Shown piece by piece: positions 1 to 6,181 of a stretch of 13,591 bases of DNA; the first letter of the stretch is position 1, and the number at the start of each line of letters is the position of its first letter. The position numbers and the translations under genes were made by a program. The notes under the pieces are model-generated. The model was not told the DNA's origin and made no database searches. It saw only the letters and a program-made list of their open reading frames with translations. This DNA is from Stenotrophomonas sp. (lineage in GTDB: Bacteria; Pseudomonadota; Gammaproteobacteria; Xanthomonadales; Xanthomonadaceae), in contig QFOV01000072.1 in NCBI GenBank assembly GCA_003248565.1, forward strand, positions 1 to 13,591, in the 5' to 3' direction.

Positions 1-99
1 GCGGTGGACGAAGCGCTCGGCCGCGCGCATCGGACCAACGGTGTGTGACGAACTCGGGCCGATGCCGATCTTGAACAGGTCGAACGTACTGACGGACAT
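1..99 (-). CDS. sdaA: L-serine ammonia-lyase, N-terminal fragment (cut by window edge)
   Basis: The 33 residues read inward from an ATG at 99 contain FKIGIGPSSSHTVGPM, the N-terminal signature of the iron-sulfur L-serine ammonia-lyases (SdaA/SdaB family). These cytoplasmic enzymes deaminate L-serine to pyruvate and ammonia. Only the start of the beta domain is present; the rest, including the cysteines that bind the cluster, lies beyond position 1. The start is set by the family N-terminus (M, a few residues, then F-D-L-F-K). The gene is divergent from the glutaredoxin-like gene at 196, so the roughly 95 bp between them should hold its promoter. The family call is firm; whether the organism has other serine deaminases cannot be seen here. 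Confidence 0.93.
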   Translation of the reverse strand, partial: MSVSTFDLFKIGIGPSSSHTVGPMRAAERFVHR

Positions 100-132
100 G
101 CTGATTCTGCGTACTGCGTTGAGATGGCCGCT

Positions 133-169
133 ATTCTACGGGTTCATTGCTGCAGGCCATGTCTGCAGC
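133..169 (-). promoter_or_regulatory. Candidate sdaA promoter (-10) with upstream inverted repeat
   Basis: On the minus strand TAGAAT (138 down to 133) matches the sigma-70 -10 consensus at 5 of 6 positions and would start transcription near 126, about 27 nt before the sdaA ATG. No good -35 hexamer is seen. A perfect 7-bp inverted repeat, GCTGCAG (149-155) and CTGCAGC (163-169) with a 7-nt spacer, is centred near -33 and so would sit over the -35 region, as an operator or activator site might. The promoter and its control are inference. Confidence 0.3.
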
Positions 170-195
170 GCAGCATTCCTTGCGCAGGTGCCGAA

Positions 196-426
196 GTGGG
201 ATTGATCCTTTACCAACGTGATGATTGCCATCTATGTGACCTGGCACTGGCGGTGCTGGCACAGGTGCGGGCGCCGGAGTTCGACAGTGTGTTCATCGAT
301 GACGATGCGGCGCTGGAGGCGGCGTATGGCGCGCGCGTGCCGGTATTGCGGGATGCGGGCGGCAGGGAGCTGGAGTGGCCGTTTGATGCGGCCGTGTTGG
401 TCGCGTGGTTGCCGCCACACCTGTAG
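196..426 (+). CDS. Glutaredoxin-like (DUF836-type) thioredoxin-fold protein
   Basis: A 76-residue protein read from a GTG at 196. It opens with LILYQRDDCHLC, the first beta strand and CxxC redox motif (Cys11, Cys14) of small glutaredoxin-like proteins, and has a cis-proline segment RVPVL (Pro49). It is probably a cytoplasmic thiol-disulfide protein; its partner is unknown. The frame is open back to an ATG at 124, but the 24 extra residues (MAAILRVHCCRPCLQRS...) do not look like family sequence and overlap the probable sdaA promoter and its inverted repeat, so the GTG start is preferred. The ribosome site is weak (AGG about 8 nt upstream). The stop TAG at 424-426 is part of the GTAG of a SMAG repeat, so the C-terminal end may have been reshaped by that insertion. 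Confidence 0.8.
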   Translation: MGLILYQRDDCHLCDLALAVLAQVRAPEFDSVFIDDDAALEAAYGARVPVLRDAGGRELEWPFDAAVLVAWLPPHL

Positions 427-444
427 TGCCGAGCCATGCTCGGC
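423..444 (+). repeat. SMAG-type REP element 1 (GTAG plus palindrome)
   Basis: GTAG followed by TGCCGAGCCATGCTCGGC, in which GCCGAG and CTCGGC pair around a short CATG loop. This matches the SMAG family of Stenotrophomonas REP sequences (established knowledge, recalled). Its GTAG overlaps the last codons of the upstream gene and supplies the stop. Confidence 0.8.
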
Positions 445-468
445 TGGGGCGTTGCCGGGAAGGCCTCT

Positions 469-490
469 GCCGAACATGGCTCGGCATTAC
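469..490 (-). repeat. SMAG-type REP element 2, diverged (GTAA foot)
   Basis: Read on the minus strand this is GTAA followed by TGCCGAGCCATGTTCGGC. Two bases differ from element 1 (GTAA for GTAG, and T for C in the right arm). It faces element 1, giving the inverted-pair arrangement common for REPs. Confidence 0.7.
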
Positions 491-518
491 ATGCTTGGGG
501 TTTACCGGGAAAGCCCTT

Positions 519-540
519 GCCGAGCATGGCTCGGCACTAC
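519..540 (-). repeat. SMAG-type REP element 3
   Basis: On the minus strand this is identical to element 1. It lies exactly 50 bp from element 2 in the same orientation, and the flanks also match (CCGGGAA..GCC.. before each), so elements 2 and 3 look like a roughly 50-bp tandem duplication rather than separate insertions. Confidence 0.8.
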
Positions 541-543
541 ATT

Positions 544-569
544 CCCCTCTCCCGCGTGCGGTAGAGGGG
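544..569. terminator. Hairpin between convergent genes, likely intergenic repeat acting as a bidirectional terminator
   Basis: CCCCTCT and AGAGGGG (544-550 and 563-569) pair as a 7-bp stem, continued after one mismatch by CCGC/GCGG at 552-561. It lies between the converging stops at 426 and 589. The run GGGTTGGGGTGAGGG that follows resembles a repeat type common between Xanthomonadaceae genes. There is no U-tract on either strand, so intrinsic termination is uncertain. Confidence 0.45.
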
Positions 570-588
570 TTGGGGTGAGGGCAGCGTC

Positions 589-1161
589 TTACTTGGCGTT
601 CAGCTTGACGATGGTGCTGATCGCGGTTTCGTTGGGGATGGTTTTGGTGTCGGCCCAGTCGCCACCACCCACGCCGAAGTCCAGTCGCTTGACCGTGGCC
701 TTGCCGGTCAGCACGGGCTGCGCGCCCGCTGCCCAGGTGAAGGTCAGCGTCACCGGCTTGCTGACGCCGCGCAGCTCCAGGGTGCCGTCGGCGGCGTACT
801 GGTTGTTGCCCAGCGCGCGGAAGCCGTTGGCGGTGTAACGGGCCTGGGCGAATTGTGCGACGTTGAAGAAATCCGCGCCCTGCAGGGTGGAGTCGCGATC
901 GGTATTGCCGCTCTTGGCACCAACCAGCGGGATGGTCACGTCCAGTTTGCCGGCAGCCGGGTTGGCCGGGTCAAAGCTGACCTGGGTCTGGAAGCCGGGG
1001 AAGCTGCCGGTGAAGACTTCACCGTCATATTTGGTGGCAAACACCAGGATGGAACCGGCGCCCGGCGCCTGCTGGTAGTCGGCAGCCATGGCCGGGGCGA
1101 CGGCGAGCATGCCGGCAAGGGCGGCGGCAACAGCGGCGGGGGAGGTGAGCTTGATGTTCAT
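589..1161 (-). CDS. YceI-family periplasmic protein (last gene of the operon)
   Basis: A 190-residue protein with an N-terminal signal peptide (MNIKLTSPAAVAAALAGMLA, probable cleavage after AMA at residue 26). The mature part has the YceI lipocalin-like pattern: a small N-terminal strand, F.G.F..QVSFDPANP..GKLDVTIP, DFFNVAQF..ARYT, then DGTLELRGVSKPVTLTFTW. YceI proteins are beta-barrels that bind long isoprenoid or quinone-like lipids in the periplasm; the ligand here is unknown. The ATG at 1161 is supported by AAGGA six bases upstream and overlaps the stop of the upstream cytochrome gene by 4 bp (ATGA), so translation is probably coupled. The longer open frame upstream lies over the cytochrome gene and is rejected. 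Confidence 0.92.
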   Translation of the reverse strand: MNIKLTSPAAVAAALAGMLAVAPAMAADYQQAPGAGSILVFATKYDGEVFTGSFPGFQTQVSFDPANPAAGKLDVTIPLVGAKSGNTDRDSTLQGADFFNVAQFAQARYTANGFRALGNNQYAADGTLELRGVSKPVTLTFTWAAGAQPVLTGKATVKRLDFGVGGGDWADTKTIPNETAISTIVKLNAK

Positions 1162-1736
1162 GCGGAATCCTTTTGCGGAAGGTTGAGCCAGCCTTGCGGC
1201 AGCATGCGTGCCAGCGTGGCATCGCGTAGATGAATGTGGTGATAGAACGCGGCACCGGCATGTGCCAGCACCAGCAGGATCAGCGCCCAGAAGCCCCATT
1301 CGTGGATGGCATGGGAGAACTGGCTGGCCTGCTCGCTGGGGGCAACCAGCTTGGGCATTTCGACCAACCCGAACAGCTTGAACGGGCGCAGACCACTGGC
1401 CGAGTCGTACAACCAACCCGACAGCGGGATGGCGAACATCAGCACGTACAGCAGCCAATGCGTGGCCGAAGCAATCCGTTCCTGCCAGCTCGGGGTGCCG
1501 GGCACCGGTTCCGGCGCACCGGCATACAGGCGCCAGCCCAGGCGAACCACCACCAGCACCAGTACGGTGATGCCGATGGACTTGTGCATGGTGTAGATCC
1601 AGAAGTACTTCGGCGTCTTCGGGAACTCGCCCATGGTCAGGCCGACGATGCCGAGGGCCAGGATCAGCACGGCGATCAGCCAGTGCAGGCTTTTGCTGAG
1701 GCTGCCCCAGCGTTGCGCGGTGTTTTCAAGGCTCAT
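1158..1736 (-). CDS. Cytochrome b561-family membrane protein (CybB/YceJ-like)
   Basis: A 192-residue protein with four predicted membrane helices (about residues 17-35, 50-68, 90-109 and 145-164). It carries the histidines expected of the b561/CybB group: His18 (SLHWL), His51 (MHKSIG), His93 (THWLLY), and His142/145/159 near the last helix, ending in FYHHIHLRD. The family holds two b hemes in the inner membrane and passes electrons between quinol and periplasmic acceptors; superoxide:ubiquinone activity is reported for E. coli CybB. The order next to yceI matches the yceJ-yceI pair of E. coli, but here a YceI gene lies on both sides. The start overlaps the upstream stop by 4 bp, and its own ribosome site is weak, in line with coupled translation. 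Confidence 0.93.
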   Translation of the reverse strand: MSLENTAQRWGSLSKSLHWLIAVLILALGIVGLTMGEFPKTPKYFWIYTMHKSIGITVLVLVVVRLGWRLYAGAPEPVPGTPSWQERIASATHWLLYVLMFAIPLSGWLYDSASGLRPFKLFGLVEMPKLVAPSEQASQFSHAIHEWGFWALILLVLAHAGAAFYHHIHLRDATLARMLPQGWLNLPQKDSA

Positions 1737-2419
1737 GGGTGTTTTTCCGTTTCTGTTGCGGATTTCAGGGCTGCGTCGGCGGCATCTTCGAGGCTGCTGT
1801 CCGGCGCGGGTGTCGGTTCAGTGGTGGCGGGCGGTGCTTCGGCGCCGGCATCGCGTACGGCCTCGGCCTCGATGCGCAGTTCGACCTTGTCGCCGATCAC
1901 CGAGGGCCAGGCGCTGACGCCAAAGTCGGCGCGACTGAGCGTGGTGGTCGCCGAGAACCCGGCGGTACGCCGGAACGGTGGCAGCGGGTGGCGTTTGAGC
2001 GCGTTGAGGGTGACCTCCAGCGCGACTTCACGGCTGACCCCGCGCAATGTCAGTTGGCCGAACACACGGGCGTGGCTGGCATCAATCGGCTCGACCCGGC
2101 TGGAAACAAAGCGTGCCTGCGGGAAGCGCTCGCCATCGAGCAGGTTGCGCGCCAGCGTGGCCTGGTTCCATTTGTCATCGCCCAGGTCCAGCCGGGTGAT
2201 CGGCACCGCGACGTCGAGCCTGGCGTTGGCCCAGTCCTGCGGGTCGAAGTCGAGTACGCCCTCGCTGCCGGAGACCGTGCCCAGCGCATGCGAGAAGCCG
2301 GCATGCTCGATGGAGAACAGCACCCGGGTATGCACGGGATCAAGCCGGTAGCGCTCGTTGGCAGCAGTGGCGGCAAAGGAGAGCAGGCCGCAGGTCAGCA
2401 GTAGCAGGCGTGGCAGCAA
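1733..2419 (-). CDS. YceI-family periplasmic protein with extended C-terminal tail (first gene of the operon)
   Basis: A 228-residue protein starting at TTG (2419-2417). The signal peptide is MLPRLLLLTCGLLSFAATAA, cleaved before NERYRLD. The mature part follows the YceI pattern: RYRLDPVHTRVLFSIEHAGFS opens the fold, VLDFDPQDWANARLDV and FPQARFVSS are core strands, and GQLTLRGVSREVALEVTL matches the later one. After about residue 183 there is an extra tail of some 45 residues rich in Ala, Pro, Glu and Thr that ordinary YceI proteins (about 190 residues) lack; it looks disordered. No in-frame ATG precedes the signal peptide, and GGAG at 2430-2427 gives good spacing to the TTG. It heads the three-gene operon. 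Cys10 sits in the signal peptide but the context (LLTC) is a poor lipobox. Confidence 0.9.
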   Translation of the reverse strand: MLPRLLLLTCGLLSFAATAANERYRLDPVHTRVLFSIEHAGFSHALGTVSGSEGVLDFDPQDWANARLDVAVPITRLDLGDDKWNQATLARNLLDGERFPQARFVSSRVEPIDASHARVFGQLTLRGVSREVALEVTLNALKRHPLPPFRRTAGFSATTTLSRADFGVSAWPSVIGDKVELRIEAEAVRDAGAEAPPATTEPTPAPDSSLEDAADAALKSATETEKHP

Positions 2420-2430
2420 GGTCCGGCTCC
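2417..2430 (-). promoter_or_regulatory. Ribosome binding site that sets a TTG start
   Basis: On the minus strand GGAG (2430-2427) is followed by seven bases and then TTG at 2419. No ATG or GTG in frame lies between this site and the signal-peptide core, so the TTG is the best start for the first YceI gene. Rare start codons usually lower the initiation rate. Confidence 0.65.
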
Positions 2431-2445
2431 GGGTCGGGATAGGGG

Positions 2446-2488
2446 ATTCTAGGCGGATGCAGGTGATGGTTTGTGCGCATATTGCGCA
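2446..2488 (-). promoter_or_regulatory. Candidate promoter of the yceI operon with overlapping inverted repeat
   Basis: TAGAAT on the minus strand (2451-2446) is a 5-of-6 match to a -10 box, placing transcription start near 2439, about 20 nt before the TTG. Upstream lies TGCGCA (2474-2479), TAT, TGCGCA (2483-2488), two copies of a palindromic hexamer. Relative to the predicted start this covers about -35 to -49, where no good -35 hexamer exists. The pattern suggests a regulated promoter with a dimer-binding site. No known regulator motif was recognised. Confidence 0.35.
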
Positions 2489-2519
2489 ACGGTTTGTTAC
2501 GCAGTCGGTTCAGGTGACT

Positions 2520-2548
2520 TTGCCCGGGGCCGGGGCCGGCGCTAAAGT
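2520..2548 (+). promoter_or_regulatory. Candidate sigma-70 promoter for the kinase pair
   Basis: TTGCCC (2520-2525) and TAAAGT (2543-2548) are separated by 17 bp; each matches 4 of 6 consensus positions. The spacer is a GC-rich double GGGGCC. Transcription would start near 2555, upstream of both possible kinase starts (2569 and 2602). The match is weak. Confidence 0.25.
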
Positions 2549-2601
2549 CGCACCGATTGGGGTGATGCATGTGGGGCCGCGATGGGGAGTGTCGGGCGTT
2601 G

Positions 2602-5600
2602 ATGAAAAGGATTTTTCGGGGTGCACGGCTGACGGTGCTGGCGTTGCTGCTGTTGTGGCCGTGCTGGGCGGTGGCGCTGGATCTGGCTGAAACGCCGCGC
2701 ATGCGGCGTCTGGGTGTGGCTGAAGGCCTGCCGTCGCGGACCGTGCTTGCGCTGGGCCAGGATCATCAAGGCTACGTCTGGGCAGCCACCGATGATGGCC
2801 TTGCACGCTACGACGGCACCCAGTTGCGGGTATGGCGGCACGACCCGCAGGTGTCGGGCTCGTTGCCGGGCAACACGCTGGAAACCATGCTGATCGATGC
2901 ACAGGACCGGGTCTGGGTCGGTGCCAACGGTGCCGGCCTGGCGATGCTGGATGCCAACCGCCAGCGCTTCACCCGCTTCGCCGAGCTGGAGGCCATCTGC
3001 AAACAGCAGGTCTGGGCGTTGGCCATGCAGGGCAGTGACCTGTGGGTGGGTACCAGCGGCAGCGGTATCTGTCTGCGGCATGCCGATGGCCGGATCAGCC
3101 GCTACCAGCACCAGCCGGATGACCCACGCAGCCTGCCGGACGACACCATCTACGCCTTGCTGCCCGGCAAGGACAGCAGCATGTGGATCGGTACCACCAG
3201 TGGCCTGGTGCGCTGGCGGCGGGGGGACGGCTTTGCGGCGGTGCGTTCGCCACTGCTTGAAGGCAAGGATGTGATCCGCCTGAGCGGCGACCGCGATGGC
3301 GGCATCTGGGTAGGCACCGACGCCGGCCTGTACCGGGTACTCGACGACGGTACGGTGTCGGCTGCGCCATGGCCGCAGGCGACGCAGGCGCGTGCGGCCA
3401 TGGTCCTGCATGATCGCGATGGGCGCTACTGGATGGGCAGTTCCTCCGGACTGTATCGCGGCGATGCGCATAACCTGCAGTTGCTGGATGGTGACGGTGG
3501 CAGCGGCTTCCTGACTGCCAACAGTGGTGTGCTGGATCTGCTGCAGGATCACGAAGGCGGCATCTGGACCGCCATGTTGACCCAGGGGATGGCCTATCTG
3601 CGCCCGGACTGGTCGCGGTTTTCCAGTCACTACCAGCTCGACGGCAAATCGCTGGAGAGCCTGTACCTGATCAACTCCGCCGCCGACGGCAAGGGTTTCC
3701 TGGTGGTCGGCGGCCATGGCCTGTACCAGTTGGATGTGGATGGCAAGCTGTCGCAGCTGGCCGGTGATGCACAACTCGGCCCCGGCAGCATCTGGTCGGT
3801 GCAGCGCGGTAGTGATGGGGTGATCTGGCTGGGCCGCGCCGGTGGGATCACCCTGTACCGGCCTTCGGATGGACAGGTGCGGCGGATCGATCTGGGCGTG
3901 GGTGACGATCCAACCCAGCGCGCGGATCTGATGCGGCTGGCGGCTGACGGCAGCATGTGGCTGTCCATCATCAATTACGGCCTGCAGCACCGAGCGGCCG
4001 ATGGTCGCTTGTTGGCGGATTATCCGCAGGGAATGGCCTCCGGCCTGCCGGAAAAGCTGGTTGAGCAGCTGCGACAGGGGGCCGATGGCAGCCTGTGGCT
4101 GGTTGGCGGTGGCGGCGTGCAGCGTTTTGATGGCAAACGTTTTGTCGTCGTGCCTGGTGTTTCGGAAGGGATGGTCTATGACCTGGTGTTCCTCGCCGAT
4201 GGCAGCGCCTGGTTGGCGCGTGATGGCGCGTTGGAACATTACGCTCATGACGCGAATGGATTCTCCCTGCTGCAGCGGCTGAGTGCCGATGAAGGGGTGC
4301 CGGCAGTAGCGATGGGGGGGCTGGTGGTGGGCTGCAGTGGCCAGTTGTGGGCGACCACGACGCGCGGGCTGCTGTGGTGGCAGCCGGGCGCGGCGCGGGT
4401 GCGGGTGCTGGAAGAAGGCGATGGCCTGACCGATACCGAGTTCACCGCGCGGCCACCGGCGCATGCAGGTTGCGGACGGGCATTGGCGGTGTCTGCGACA
4501 GGCCTGCTCAGCTTCAATCCCGATGCCAAGGTCACCGCGCCAGTGGGCTCGCAGCTGGTGATCGAGTCGATCGGCGTGCGTCGCGATGATGCTGCACGCG
4601 AGCAGCGGCTCAAGGGGACGTCGATTCACCTTGGGCCAGAGGATCGCGATCTGCGGGTGACCGGGCGACTGCTGTCCTATGTCGATCCGGCGCGGCATCG
4701 TTTCCGCGTCCAGATCGAAGGCTACGACCAGAACTGGGTGGATCTGGGCAGTGATGGTGAACGCCTGGTATCGCGCCTGCCTGCCGGCAGCTACCGGATG
4801 CAGGTGCAGGGTGCAGCCGCCGATGGTCCGTGGACGCTACCGCAGACATTGCAGATCGAGGTCGCACCACCGTGGTGGCGCAGCAACTGGGCGCTGGCGG
4901 CCTGGGCGCTGCTGCTCGGAGTGTTGGCGGTGGCAGCGGTGCTCGGGTACCGGCGGCGTGAGCGTCGGCGCAACGAATGGCAGCTGGCGCTGCACAAGCA
5001 GGAATTGGCCGAACAGGCCTCGCAGGCGAAAACCCGATTCCTGGCAACCTTGGGCCATGAGGTGCGCACGCCGTTGACCGGTGTCCTGGGCATGAGTGAG
5101 TTGTTGCTGAGCACCGACCTGGACGAACGCCAGCAGCGCTTTGCCGGTGCGATCCAGCAGGCCGGCACGCACCTGTTGGCGTTGGTCAATGACGCGCTGG
5201 ACCTGGCGCGCATCGAAGCCGGCAAGCTGGAGCTCGACAATCGTCCCTTCGACCTCGGCCGCCTGCTGCAGGAAGTGAGCGCTCTGATGGCACCGATGGC
5301 GGAGCGTCGCGGGCTGGTGTTCGAGGCTGCTGCGCCATTTGCAAACCCGGTGATGGTGGTGGGGGATGCCATGCGCCTGCGGCAGATCCTGATGAACCTG
5401 TTGGGCAATGCAATCAAGTTCACCGAGCGTGGCAAGGTCGCGGTTGGCGCGCAGCTGCTGCCAGGGCATGGCGGCATTTGCCTGAGCGTCAGCGACACCG
5501 GGCCGGGCATCAGTGCCGAGCAGCAGAGTCGTCTGTTCCAACGTTTTGAGCAGGCTGACGGCAACCGTACCGCATCGCGCTACGGTGGCAGTGGTCTGGG

Positions 5601-6132
5601 CCTGGCGATATGCCAGGAGCTTGCAATAGCAATGGGCGGCAACATCCGCGTCGAGAGCCGTCTGGGTGAAGGCGCGTGCTTCGTGCTTGAAGTGCCGCTG
5701 CCATGGCAGCACTCGAGCAGCGCCGGGGCGGTTGCTGCCGAGCCTGCGGTCGCGCTGCGGCCACTGACCATACTGCTGGTGGAGGACGATCCGACCGTGG
5801 CCCAGGTGATCACCGGTCTACTGACCGCGCGCGGCCATCAGGTGATACATGCCGCACACGGCTTGGCTGCGTTGGCGGAGGTTGGCGAGCGGGTATTCGA
5901 TGTGGGTCTGCTGGACCTGGATCTGCCGGCGTTGGATGGCATTGCGCTGGCCGACCAGCTGCGTGGGTCCGGCCACCGCTTCCCGTTGATCGCGGTCACC
6001 GCGCGCGCTGACGCACAGGCCGAACAGCTGGCGCGCGCTGCAGGTATGAAGGGATTCCTGCGCAAGCCGGTAACCGGGCAGATGCTGGTCGATGCGATCG
6101 CTGATGCGTTGGCGCCGGGACAGGCACAATAG
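2602..6132 (+). CDS. Hybrid sensor histidine kinase with double periplasmic beta-propeller (kinase 1)
   Basis: A 1176-residue protein. It has a signal peptide MKRIFRGARLTVLALLLLWP, then about 13-14 Reg_prop repeats of the form G.hWhGt..GL.ryd (about residues 50-640), enough for two seven-bladed propellers. A Y_Y_Y domain follows (about 687-744, FRVQIEGYDQNWVDLG), then one membrane helix (about 763-783) and a short charged coiled coil. HisKA has the phospho-acceptor in GHEVRTP (His819). HATPase_c has NLLGNAIKFT (Asn936), DTGPGIS (Asp965) and GGSGLGLAI. The receiver has VEDDP (1060-1064), acceptor Asp1105, Thr1133 and Lys1155 (FLRKP). All catalytic residues are present. No PAS, HAMP, HPt or DNA-binding domain is seen, so output needs separate proteins. 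The upstream ATG at 2569 adds 11 residues (MWGRDGECRAL) that would lengthen the signal peptide n-region; 2602 is preferred though its ribosome site is weak. The ligand is unknown. Confidence 0.93.
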   Translation: MKRIFRGARLTVLALLLLWPCWAVALDLAETPRMRRLGVAEGLPSRTVLALGQDHQGYVWAATDDGLARYDGTQLRVWRHDPQVSGSLPGNTLETMLIDAQDRVWVGANGAGLAMLDANRQRFTRFAELEAICKQQVWALAMQGSDLWVGTSGSGICLRHADGRISRYQHQPDDPRSLPDDTIYALLPGKDSSMWIGTTSGLVRWRRGDGFAAVRSPLLEGKDVIRLSGDRDGGIWVGTDAGLYRVLDDGTVSAAPWPQATQARAAMVLHDRDGRYWMGSSSGLYRGDAHNLQLLDGDGGSGFLTANSGVLDLLQDHEGGIWTAMLTQGMAYLRPDWSRFSSHYQLDGKSLESLYLINSAADGKGFLVVGGHGLYQLDVDGKLSQLAGDAQLGPGSIWSVQRGSDGVIWLGRAGGITLYRPSDGQVRRIDLGVGDDPTQRADLMRLAADGSMWLSIINYGLQHRAADGRLLADYPQGMASGLPEKLVEQLRQGADGSLWLVGGGGVQRFDGKRFVVVPGVSEGMVYDLVFLADGSAWLARDGALEHYAHDANGFSLLQRLSADEGVPAVAMGGLVVGCSGQLWATTTRGLLWWQPGAARVRVLEEGDGLTDTEFTARPPAHAGCGRALAVSATGLLSFNPDAKVTAPVGSQLVIESIGVRRDDAAREQRLKGTSIHLGPEDRDLRVTGRLLSYVDPARHRFRVQIEGYDQNWVDLGSDGERLVSRLPAGSYRMQVQGAAADGPWTLPQTLQIEVAPPWWRSNWALAAWALLLGVLAVAAVLGYRRRERRRNEWQLALHKQELAEQASQAKTRFLATLGHEVRTPLTGVLGMSELLLSTDLDERQQRFAGAIQQAGTHLLALVNDALDLARIEAGKLELDNRPFDLGRLLQEVSALMAPMAERRGLVFEAAAPFANPVMVVGDAMRLRQILMNLLGNAIKFTERGKVAVGAQLLPGHGGICLSVSDTGPGISAEQQSRLFQRFEQADGNRTASRYGGSGLGLAICQELAIAMGGNIRVESRLGEGACFVLEVPLPWQHSSSAGAVAAEPAVALRPLTILLVEDDPTVAQVITGLLTARGHQVIHAAHGLAALAEVGERVFDVGLLDLDLPALDGIALADQLRGSGHRFPLIAVTARADAQAEQLARAAGMKGFLRKPVTGQMLVDAIADALAPGQAQ

Positions 6133-6163
6133 TCGCCATCACAGGCGCGCCGGGCGGCGTGGC

Positions 6164-6181
6164 AGGAGGTTGGGTTTGATG
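6164..6181 (+). promoter_or_regulatory. Strong ribosome binding site setting the kinase 2 start
   Basis: AGGAGGT (6164-6170), near perfect to the anti-Shine-Dalgarno, precedes ATG 6179 by 8 nt. The frame is open back to 6092, inside kinase 1, but that extension is Arg-rich (RWRRDRHNSRHHRR), has no such site and would bury the signal peptide. Confidence 0.8.

Noticed and set aside
423..540. CRISPR-like repeat spacing
   Set aside because: Only three palindromic copies, in mixed orientation, with no unique spacers of constant length; fits REP elements.
1230..2351. Plus-strand frame of 373 codons opposite the cytochrome and YceI genes
   Set aside because: Shadow of three well-supported genes.
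2380..2419. Lipoprotein signal in the first YceI protein (Cys10)
   Set aside because: The residues before Cys (LLT) and the short n-region do not make a good lipobox, and an ordinary signal-peptidase site ATAA follows.
2542..4698. Open frame of 718 codons antisense to kinase 1
   Set aside because: It mirrors the GC-biased codons of kinase 1; the protein is rich in His, Gln, Arg and Pro with no domain, and kinase 1 has clear family motifs.
6092..6178. Extended start of kinase 2 overlapping kinase 1
   Set aside because: The added residues are Arg-rich and would mask a clear signal peptide; a near-perfect ribosome site points to 6179.
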